13,766 nt of DNA from JBCCRH01 sp039208045 (GTDB taxonomy: Bacteria; Bacteroidota; Bacteroidia; Chitinophagales; Saprospiraceae): assembly GCA_039208045.1 (NCBI GenBank), contig JBCCRH010000126.1, positions 1-13,766 of the forward strand, in the 5' to 3' direction. The notes below the pieces were generated by a model. It did not search any database. It was given only the letters and a program-made list of their open reading frames with translations, and was not told the origin of the DNA. This document shows, piece by piece, positions 8,042-13,766 of the stretch. The position numbers and the translations under genes are program-made. Position 1 is the stretch's first letter; every line of letters begins with the position of its first letter.

Positions 8042-8638
8042 ATGAAATTGCAGATACAAGCAGAGGCGCTCATTCCTACCCCCTGGGGTGAGTTTAATAT
8101 GATTGCTTTTTCTGATCAATCCGATGATTGGATGCCTCACTTGGCGCTAGTACATACTTCTTTTGATCCGCAGCAGGCTGTACTTACAAGAATTCATTCG
8201 GAATGTATTACTGGTGACCTTTTTGGCTCCAAAAGATGTGATTGCGGGGAACAGTTGTCGAGGGCATTGGAGATGACGGCTGAAGAGGGAGGAGTGGTAC
8301 TGTATCTACGGCAAGAAGGCAGGGGAATCGGTATTATTAATAAGCTCAAGGCCTATAGTCTTCAAGATCAAGGGCACAATACGATAGATGCTAATCTTCA
8401 TCTAGGCCTAGAAGTAGATGCTCGGCACTTTGGTATCGCGGTAGAAATGCTAGAAGCTTTATCGATTACTCAGATTCGGCTACTAACCAATAATCCCAAT
8501 AAGATTGAAGCATTTGAAAATGGTTCTATTGACGTTGTAGAGCGAGTACCTCTTGAAATAGAAGCGCACGCAGAAAATTATGGGTACTTAAAGACCAAAC
8601 AACAAAAAATGGGACACCTACTGAAAGGGTTAAAATGA
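8042..8638 (+). CDS. ribA: GTP cyclohydrolase II
   Basis: Opens the imidazole ring of GTP to give 2,5-diamino-6-ribosylamino-pyrimidinone 5'-phosphate, formate and pyrophosphate. From the ATG at 8042 the protein is 198 residues and aligns end to end with the classical E. coli enzyme (MKLQIQAEALIPTPWGEF). An in-frame ATG at 8006 adds 12 residues and is less likely. Zinc ligands are Cys55, Cys66 and Cys68 (HSEC and CDCG). RQEGRGIG and AYSLQDQG with Tyr105 are present, as is the catalytic Asp126/Arg128 pair (DARHF), then TNNPNK and the closing TKQQKMGHLL. It is a standalone domain with no DHBP synthase fusion, the usual Bacteroidota arrangement being RibBA. As first gene of a five-gene operon that lacks other riboflavin genes, it is probably a pathway-dedicated paralogue. 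Confidence 0.93.
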   Translation: MKLQIQAEALIPTPWGEFNMIAFSDQSDDWMPHLALVHTSFDPQQAVLTRIHSECITGDLFGSKRCDCGEQLSRALEMTAEEGGVVLYLRQEGRGIGIINKLKAYSLQDQGHNTIDANLHLGLEVDARHFGIAVEMLEALSITQIRLLTNNPNKIEAFENGSIDVVERVPLEIEAHAENYGYLKTKQQKMGHLLKGLK

Positions 8639-8647
8639 TCACTATTC

Positions 8648-9595
8648 ATGCTTGCAAAAGAGACCTTCTGGCGAATGTTGTTGGCATTGAAGCAACAGCT
8701 ACGTATGGCAAGCGTGCCTATCCGTTTTTGCGTAGTAGATGACCACTTGAACGTTGCGTTTAATACGATTCCTCCCAAAGCATCTAGGAACACCTTCCAG
8801 GTACTTATCCAGCTAGTGCCTGCTGCAACAAGTGCTAAAGCAGATCTAGTCTTTATCAAAACGGGTGACTTCCAGTGTGAACTGTATTATGCAGCTGCAA
8901 ATATTGATCCAGAAGGATTACAATTTTTTATGCATTATTTGCCCTACTGCTTTACCTCAATTTTAGCCAAATTAACTCAACGGGCAGTTACTATTGCTCA
9001 CTTTGCTCAATCATTGGATGGAAAAATTGCGACGCCCACCGGTCACTCCAAATGGATCGGAAATCCGGAGAACCTAGTACATGCCCATCGGATGAGAGCC
9101 TTATGTGATGCTATTTTGGTGGGTAGCGGCACCCTAAATGCGGATCATCCCAAGCTTACCGTTAGGCATGTGGAAGGTGAAAATCCCATTCGAGTGGTCT
9201 TGGGAACTTCTGCCAAAGACTATACCTGCCTCTACCAAAGCTGCACCAAGGAAATTGTTGTTATTGGTAATAGATCGCTTTCGCTAAATGGTCAGATTCA
9301 ATACCTGCAATTGGAGGTAGATGGTAAGCGTATTGAAAGTCAAAAGATTCTGTCAAATCTATATGAACGTGGTATTCATTCTGTCTATATAGAAGGAGGG
9401 CCCACTACCACTTCAGGCTTCTTGAATGATCAGGCTATCGATGTCTTACAACTTCATGTAGCCCCAATTGTGCTGGGGGCAGGTATTCCCAGTATCAAAC
9501 TCCCCGCTATTGAAAAAGTAAGCGATGCCAAAACGTTTCGACACTTTTGGTATCAGCCAGTGGGCGATGCCATTATGTTCACGGGTATATTTTAA
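8648..9595 (+). CDS. RibD C-terminal-type reductase with novel N-terminal domain
   Basis: 315 residues. Residues from about 113 to the end form a RibD_C (dihydrofolate-reductase-like) fold: HFAQSLDGKIAT (118-129), SKWIG (134-138), RALCDAILVGSGTLNADHPKLTVR (150-173) and IEGGPTTTSGFL (248-259), then APIVLGAGIPS near 272. Such domains use NADPH to reduce the ribosyl side chain of the pyrimidine made by RibA to ribityl. The deaminase domain of true RibD (HAE and PCxxC zinc motifs) is absent. Residues 1-112 replace it with a segment I do not recognise, starting FWRMLLALKQ. No signal peptide or membrane segment. It begins 9 bp after ribA and ends 15 bp before the dehydrogenase, so co-transcription is likely. 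The substrate may be the ribA product or a derivative (inference). Confidence 0.85.
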   Translation: MLAKETFWRMLLALKQQLRMASVPIRFCVVDDHLNVAFNTIPPKASRNTFQVLIQLVPAATSAKADLVFIKTGDFQCELYYAAANIDPEGLQFFMHYLPYCFTSILAKLTQRAVTIAHFAQSLDGKIATPTGHSKWIGNPENLVHAHRMRALCDAILVGSGTLNADHPKLTVRHVEGENPIRVVLGTSAKDYTCLYQSCTKEIVVIGNRSLSLNGQIQYLQLEVDGKRIESQKILSNLYERGIHSVYIEGGPTTTSGFLNDQAIDVLQLHVAPIVLGAGIPSIKLPAIEKVSDAKTFRHFWYQPVGDAIMFTGIF

Positions 9596-9610
9596 AAGCA
9601 GCATCCAGCT

Positions 9611-10585
9611 ATGGCTCATCAATCGACCCATTCCAATGCTTTGTGGCACCTAAGCAGTTCAACATCTAGCCTGCTCTCTTCCGCCATCCCAGCGCCCAAG
9701 GAGGGACAGTGTCTCGTGAAAAGCGAGTTTTCCCTGATTAGCTTAGGTACAGAGCGCTTAGTAGCTAGTGGTGCAGTACCTGTTGATTTGCATCAAAATA
9801 TGCGTGTCCCCTATATGGAAGGTAGCTTTGAGTTGCCCGTAAAATATGGGTATTCTTTAGTTGGGCAGGTGGTTACGCAGGGGTATCCCCTTTCGGGGAA
9901 AAAGGTACACCTGATGCACCCACATCAAAGCTATTGCATAGTGGAAGCGGAAGCACTCACGCTTATCCCTGAAAAGGTACCCATACGACGAGCTGTACTG
10001 GCTAGTAATTTAGAGACTGCCGTCAATGCCGTATGGGACAGTCAGGTACAAATAGGTGACCGGGTGTTGGTCGTAGGGTTTGGAATGATTGGCGCACTAA
10101 CTGCTCTATTGCTACAGCAAATTGCAGGAGTGGAGGTGTACATCGCAGAACGATTACCTCAGCGGCGCGCTTTAGCCCAACAGCTGGACTTTCAACTGTT
10201 GGCTGAAGAGACGGACTTTGATATTACCTTCCACACGAGCAGTTCGAGCAGTGGGCTGCAAATGGCGATTGATCGTTTAGGATACGAAGGCACATCTGTA
10301 GAGCTGAGTTGGTACGGTACAAAAGAAGTGAGTATGCAGCTAGGGGCCAGTTTTCACCAGCAACGCAAACGATTGATTGCCTCCCAAGTAGGGCAAGTGC
10401 CAGGCTCCAAGCAGAACCGCTGGGACTATCGCCGCCGTAAGCAATTGGTTTTTCAGCTACTGCAGCAAGAAAAATTTGATCAACTATTAACCCATGAGAT
10501 TAGCCTAAGTGAAGCGCCTGCCCTATTCGGGAAATTGCGCGAAGGTACTTTAGAAGGTATAGGGTGGACTATAAAATACGATTAA
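9611..10585 (+). CDS. Medium-chain dehydrogenase-like oxidoreductase lacking zinc ligands
   Basis: 324 residues with the two-domain layout of medium-chain (alcohol dehydrogenase-type) reductases. The N-terminal GroES-like part includes SLISLGTERLVASGAVP (41-57) and LPVKYGYSLVG (75-85); the nucleotide-binding part opens with VLVVGFGMIGALTA, where G156, G158 and G161 make the GxGxxG dinucleotide motif, followed by an acidic residue after the second strand (YIAER). The catalytic zinc set is missing: the usual Cys is in an SLGTE context, the GHE motif is replaced by YGY, and the four-Cys structural zinc lobe is absent (only Cys34 and Cys109 exist). Databases would probably still call it a zinc-binding alcohol dehydrogenase. 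In this operon it likely oxidises or reduces a side-chain carbon of the pyrimidine/pteridine intermediate (inference). The PTPS-like gene follows after 19 bp. Confidence 0.8.
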   Translation: MAHQSTHSNALWHLSSSTSSLLSSAIPAPKEGQCLVKSEFSLISLGTERLVASGAVPVDLHQNMRVPYMEGSFELPVKYGYSLVGQVVTQGYPLSGKKVHLMHPHQSYCIVEAEALTLIPEKVPIRRAVLASNLETAVNAVWDSQVQIGDRVLVVGFGMIGALTALLLQQIAGVEVYIAERLPQRRALAQQLDFQLLAEETDFDITFHTSSSSSGLQMAIDRLGYEGTSVELSWYGTKEVSMQLGASFHQQRKRLIASQVGQVPGSKQNRWDYRRRKQLVFQLLQQEKFDQLLTHEISLSEAPALFGKLREGTLEGIGWTIKYD

Positions 10586-10604
10586 TCCAAAATAAAAATT
10601 ACTT

Positions 10605-10976
10605 ATGTATCACGTAACCGTTCGTCAGCACATCATGATCGCCCATTCCTTGGATCATCCCGATTTTGGGCCTGCTAAGAATATGCACGGAGCAACCTAT
10701 GTAGTAGATGTAAGTTTTCTATCCGAGCAACTCAACGAGATGGAAGTGGTAATTGATATTGGTCTAGCTCATGATGTCCTCAAGGCGGTGCTTGGCCCAT
10801 TAGACTACCAAAACTTAGATGAACTGCCACAATTTCAAGGAAAGCTAACGACTACGGAGTTCTTGGCCAAATACATCCACGATGCGGTAAAAGCGGGCGT
10901 AGCGGAAGCCTTCGATGGCCGTATAAAAGTCGTTTTAGGCGAGTCGCACATTGCATGGGCAGGCTATGAGGGATGA
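10605..10976 (+). CDS. PTPS/QueD-family protein with degenerate active site
   Basis: 123 residues with the T-fold of 6-pyruvoyl-tetrahydropterin synthase / 6-carboxytetrahydropterin synthase. Retained: His14 (AHSL), His28 (MHG), the dimer strand YVVDVSF, VVIDIGLAHDVLK, LDYQNLDEL, the TTTEFLAKYI helix, and the C-terminal pterin-anchoring Glu in VVLGESHIAWAGY. Lost: the catalytic Cys (the protein contains no Cys at all), the catalytic His after Asp (LDH becomes LDY), and the third zinc His (HGH becomes HGA). So zinc may be bound by two His or not at all, and the classical triad chemistry cannot operate. It may bind a GTP-derived heterocycle and do different chemistry, or be a binding subunit. 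It would usually be named QueD, but a queuosine role is unlikely here: no QueC, QueE or GTP cyclohydrolase I gene is nearby. Confidence 0.85.
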   Translation: MYHVTVRQHIMIAHSLDHPDFGPAKNMHGATYVVDVSFLSEQLNEMEVVIDIGLAHDVLKAVLGPLDYQNLDELPQFQGKLTTTEFLAKYIHDAVKAGVAEAFDGRIKVVLGESHIAWAGYEG

Positions 10977-11973
10977 GCCTAGCCTTTTGTTCGTTATTCC
11001 TGATACTAGTGCTTTTCAGTCAGGGGGTAATATTTATAATGCCAACCTGGTTGAAGCACTAAAAAGGATAGGGATACTGATTACTCAGCAAACCATCGAG
11101 CAGTTTGCTGCCTGTACCACTACAGAAGTCTTCGATGCAATCATATGGGACAGTTTGTATTTGCAAGATGCACTTTTAGGGAAGGCACTCCGCAGGAGCC
11201 CTACTTTCCTCTTAGTGCACCACCTAGAAAGCCTTCATCCGCCCGAAGGATGGAACAGCACCGCCTACTTTCTCGAAAAAGAATACGCTCAGCTGACTCG
11301 TTTTACTGGTTTTGTGGTAAACAGCCCGTTCATGCAAACCCACTTATCCACACACTTCCCTAATAAGCGCTACGCACTCATTCCGCCAGCGCTTGGCATT
11401 ACCCCCCACAAAAAACAAAAATCTACAGATCACATCCGCGCATTAATCATTGGCAATTTAATAGAGCGCAAAGGCATCTTACCTTTCCTTAAGCTCCTTG
11501 AAAAATATCCCATCCCCAAGCTTTTGCTACGCCTCATCGGAAGCACTGCACACGAGCCCTCCTACGCCAAAGCCTGCTTAGCTTCTATCAAAAAGCTACC
11601 CCAAGTCACCTATATGGGAGAGCTATCACACACTCAAATCAGCACTCAGTACAACTGGGCCAATCTCCTCCTTTCCTGCTCCGCCATGGAAACCTTTGGC
11701 ATGGCCATGCAAGAAGCCGTCGCCTTTGGCATCCCCATCCTAGCTCTAGATCGAGGCAATGCTTCCGCACATGTCCAACAGGGCCACACAGGCTGGCTTT
11801 CACCAACTATAGAGTCATTGGTAGCACAACTACAGCAGTTACACACCCAGCCTCAGCTACATGCTACTTTTCTGGAAGGTGCGCTACAGCAAAAAAAATG
11901 GGAAACTTATAGTTGGGCCGATGCGGCAGCAGCCTTGGTAGAGGCCATAATTCCTAAACCCCTAAACCCCTAA
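10966..11973 (+). CDS. GT-B fold glycosyltransferase (GT4-like)
   Basis: 335 residues from the ATG at 10966, which overlaps the PTPS-like gene by 11 bp, implying translational coupling. An in-frame TTG at 10951 is possible but weak. The N-terminal half carries SGGNIYNANLVEAL (19-32), the acceptor-side glycine-rich loop of GT-B enzymes. The C-terminal half has LIIGNLIERKGI (160-171), YMGELSHTQI (216-225) and the donor-binding ETFGMAMQE with Glu242 and Glu250 seven residues apart, then IPILALDRGN. No signal peptide. It probably transfers a nucleotide-activated sugar onto the operon's small-molecule product in the cytosol (inference from context). The last residues, PKPLNP, are encoded by an octanucleotide repeat that runs through the stop codon. 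Leu/Pro codons are noticeably C-ended here compared with ribA. Confidence 0.88.
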   Translation: MRDEPSLLFVIPDTSAFQSGGNIYNANLVEALKRIGILITQQTIEQFAACTTTEVFDAIIWDSLYLQDALLGKALRRSPTFLLVHHLESLHPPEGWNSTAYFLEKEYAQLTRFTGFVVNSPFMQTHLSTHFPNKRYALIPPALGITPHKKQKSTDHIRALIIGNLIERKGILPFLKLLEKYPIPKLLLRLIGSTAHEPSYAKACLASIKKLPQVTYMGELSHTQISTQYNWANLLLSCSAMETFGMAMQEAVAFGIPILALDRGNASAHVQQGHTGWLSPTIESLVAQLQQLHTQPQLHATFLEGALQQKKWETYSWADAAAALVEAIIPKPLNP

Positions 11974-11976
11974 ACC
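11953..11976. repeat. Octanucleotide tandem repeat CCTAAACC x3
   Basis: Three exact copies of CCTAAACC run from 11953 to 11976, followed by degenerate C-rich copies (CCAAAACA, CTCCCCAACCCCTCAAC) to about 12007. The array encodes the C-terminus of the glycosyltransferase and supplies its TAA stop. Gain or loss of one unit would change the frame and move the stop. Confidence 0.8.
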
Positions 11977-12105
11977 CCAAAACACTCAAACTCCCCAACC
12001 CCTCAACTTCCCCATCCTCCGAAACGCCTAAGCTATTCCAACCACATTAGCCACTTTAGGGCACATTAGAAGTCACAGCAGAGCACTCCCAAACCCCATC
12101 CTCCC
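11974..12105. other. C-rich convergent intergenic spacer
   Basis: 132 bp between the convergent glycosyltransferase and TonB-dependent receptor stops. The plus strand is strikingly C-rich and G-poor (CCCCAACCCC, CTTCCCCATCCTCC, AAACCCCATCCTCCC). I see no strong stem-loop followed by a T tract on either strand, so how the two transcripts end is not evident. Confidence 0.5.
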
Positions 12106-13766
12106 TCAAAACTCCGCCCGCAGGGCCAAGATAAAATTCCGCCCAGGCGCGACAAGGCCAGAGCTATAGGGGCGATACCGCTGATCAGTAATGTTTTCCA
12201 AGCCAGCGCTGAGGGAAAAATGCTGTTCTAGCTGGTAAAGGGCTTTAAAATTGAGCGTATACCAGGAAGGAGAGAAGGGATTGCCATTGGCATCTTGGGC
12301 ATAAATTTCTGGTTTGCCAATTTCTGAGACAGGCATATCCTCAAAAGGGACGGCATCACTAAACTGGATATTGAATTGAAGTTGAAGTTTGTCTTTGCGG
12401 TAGTTGAGGCGAGCGAGGCCAAAGAATGGAGCAGCATGGCGGGAGGGACTTCGGGTACCATCATTCAGTTCTTCTTCTCCTACTTGGTAGTTGAGGCGCG
12501 TGGCTAGACGGAAGCCGTTGGGGAGCTTGACTTCTACACCTGCTTGGACGCCATAGACATTTGCGGAAGCAGCATTCTGGATAGCTTGTACTTGGCTGGG
12601 CTGATTCTCGTAGAGGATACTATCTTGACCATTGAGCGTGAAGTTGCGGCGAACAAGGGCATTGTCGAGGAAGGTGTAGTAGGCCGTTACATCTAGTTTG
12701 ATGAAATCTCCAATAATTTTGGCTAGACCAAGCTCAACATTGTAGGCAAACTCAGGGCGTAGGTTAGGGTTGGGAACAACGACTGCACCTGGCTCTGAAT
12801 CAAATACTTTGCCTGCATCATCTACATTGGGAGCACGGAAACCATTAGCGATAGTTGCGCTAAGCACCCAAGTAGAAGTAGGGCGATAGACCAGACCCAG
12901 ACTACCAGTAGTGGCTCCTGCATTAAGCGAAGTGGTGGTAAATGGGAATGGGAAAAAGGTAGTATCAAAAGTGGCATTGAGTAGGTTGCGGCCATAGCGT
13001 GCGCCAGCTTGTAGATGTAGTTGCTCATTGAGTTGAATTTGTGCGGTGAGGTAAGCGGCATAGGATTGCCAGTCGGCTTGCGGGTAGCGGGAGGGGCCAG
13101 GGGAAGTGGTGCCAGTATTGATATTTTCGTTTAGCCCAGTGGAGTTTACTTGATTGAGTACCCACTCTAGGCCATAAAATAGGGTAGTGTTGGAATCCCA
13201 TTTTTTGCTAAAGTCAAGGTTTAGGGAATAAGCATCTACTTGTTCGGTGCGGATGGCTCGGTCGGGGCTATTAAAGTTACGGCTGATGCGACTTTCTTCA
13301 AAATATTGGTGCGCGGCGCGGAGGGTAAATTGGTCAAAAATTAGGTTGGGGTGGGTATGAGTAGCACTGAGGTTATTCATCATCCAAATTTGTGGGCCGT
13401 AGGCCCATTCGCCGTAGCGAGGAAGGCCGTTGCGGGTGCGGAGCTGCCGGTCGTAGCGCGAATAAGGCGTGGTTTCAGAATAATGGAAACCGTATTCAAT
13501 ATCCCATTTCTCAGAAGGCTTAAAGCGTAGCTTTTGCATGAGATTGATTTGGTCAAAACCAGAGGGGACTTGCAGCTGGGGATCACTATTGTTGACCACT
13601 ACATCTGTACTGTCGAAGCGTTCTACAAAGCTGGGGCGTAGGTAGGAACTGGGGCCATTGTTCCCCATGCGCAGATCACCATAACTATTGGCACTAATGC
13701 TAGTCACCAGTGCCCACTTTTGCCATCCGACATTCACATCAAAATGGCCGCTAAACTCCTCATTGG
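12106..13766 (-). CDS. TonB-dependent receptor, heme/hemoglobin-receptor type (partial, N-terminus beyond window)
   Basis: The reading frame is open to the last base of the window, so the GTG at 13737 is not the start: codons upstream continue the protein (NEEFSGHFDV). About 552 residues of the C-terminal beta-barrel are visible; plug, TonB box and signal peptide lie outside. Hallmarks are alternating aromatic/polar strands, the NGFRAPNVDDAGKVFD segment with PNPNLRPEFAYNVELG typical of heme/hemoglobin-receptor-like TonB receptors, YYTFLDNALVRR, LENITDQRYRPYSSG and a C-terminal Phe (LRAEF) required for barrel assembly. Ligand (heme, siderophore, cobalamin) is not certain. It is convergent with the biosynthetic operon and has no sign of operon linkage to it. 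Confidence 0.92.
   Translation of the reverse strand, partial: NEEFSGHFDVNVGWQKWALVTSISANSYGDLRMGNNGPSSYLRPSFVERFDSTDVVVNNSDPQLQVPSGFDQINLMQKLRFKPSEKWDIEYGFHYSETTPYSRYDRQLRTRNGLPRYGEWAYGPQIWMMNNLSATHTHPNLIFDQFTLRAAHQYFEESRISRNFNSPDRAIRTEQVDAYSLNLDFSKKWDSNTTLFYGLEWVLNQVNSTGLNENINTGTTSPGPSRYPQADWQSYAAYLTAQIQLNEQLHLQAGARYGRNLLNATFDTTFFPFPFTTTSLNAGATTGSLGLVYRPTSTWVLSATIANGFRAPNVDDAGKVFDSEPGAVVVPNPNLRPEFAYNVELGLAKIIGDFIKLDVTAYYTFLDNALVRRNFTLNGQDSILYENQPSQVQAIQNAASANVYGVQAGVEVKLPNGFRLATRLNYQVGEEELNDGTRSPSRHAAPFFGLARLNYRKDKLQLQFNIQFSDAVPFEDMPVSEIGKPEIYAQDANGNPFSPSWYTLNFKALYQLEQHFSLSAGLENITDQRYRPYSSGLVAPGRNFILALRAEF

Noticed and set aside
8635..8739. ATG overlapping the ribA stop (ATGA) that opens a different frame
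   Set aside because: It looks like a coupled start, but the frame closes after about 34 codons at a TGA and does not join the RibD_C frame; the ATG at 8648 opens the long frame directly. A frameshift was considered but nothing in either N-terminal sequence supports it.
11953..11976. Telomere-like CCCTAAA repeat
   Set aside because: The period is eight, there are only three copies, and it lies inside a bacterial gene end, so a eukaryotic telomere or linear-replicon end is not supported.
13737..13737. GTG at 13737 as the start of the TonB-dependent receptor
   Set aside because: The frame continues upstream to the window edge with barrel-like sequence, and no signal peptide or plug follows the GTG; the gene is truncated by the window.

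Overview
The window looks like a chromosomal segment of a Bacteroidota bacterium, most likely a marine Saprospirales/Lewinella-type organism (inference). The grounds are a SusC/SusD outer-membrane pair with a carboxypeptidase-regulatory-like N-terminal domain, surface-type lipoproteins with acidic residues after the lipobox Cys, a heme-receptor-like TonB-dependent barrel, and a TAnnTTTG-type promoter element. I see no rRNA, tRNA, CRISPR array, integrase or transposase.

Layout. (1) 1-442 has no gene but two inverted-repeat structures: a near-perfect 199-bp palindrome starting at base 1, and a 163-bp element bounded by 28-bp inverted repeats. (2) 443-7433, all on the minus strand, holds (in transcription order) a SusC-type TonB-dependent transporter, a SusD-type lipoprotein and a Calx-beta lipoprotein, tightly spaced as an operon. 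A probable terminator/promoter region follows, then a membrane-anchored DUF192 protein and a SAM-dependent methyltransferase 8 bp apart. (3) 7434-8041 is a gene-free divergent intergenic region with only small inverted repeats. (4) 8042-11973, plus strand, is a compact five-gene operon: GTP cyclohydrolase II (ribA), a RibD C-terminal-type reductase with an unrecognised N-terminal domain and no deaminase domain, a zinc-less medium-chain dehydrogenase, a PTPS/QueD-like protein lacking its catalytic Cys and His, and a GT-B glycosyltransferase. (5) 12106-13766, minus strand, is the C-terminal part of a TonB-dependent receptor of the heme/hemoglobin type, cut by the window edge and convergent with the operon.

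The most interesting part is the five-gene operon. GTP cyclohydrolase II and the RibD-type reductase are the enzymes that open GTP and reduce the ribosyl side chain on the way to riboflavin. Here they are not accompanied by a deaminase, DHBP synthase, lumazine synthase or riboflavin synthase. Instead they sit with a degenerate pterin-synthase fold, an oxidoreductase and a glycosyltransferase. I infer a dedicated pathway from GTP to a modified, possibly glycosylated, pyrimidine or pteridine-like small molecule; product and function cannot be read from sequence.

The SusC/SusD/Calx-beta operon probably imports or binds an oligomeric nutrient at the cell surface, but no degradative enzyme or regulator lies beside it, so the substrate is unknown.
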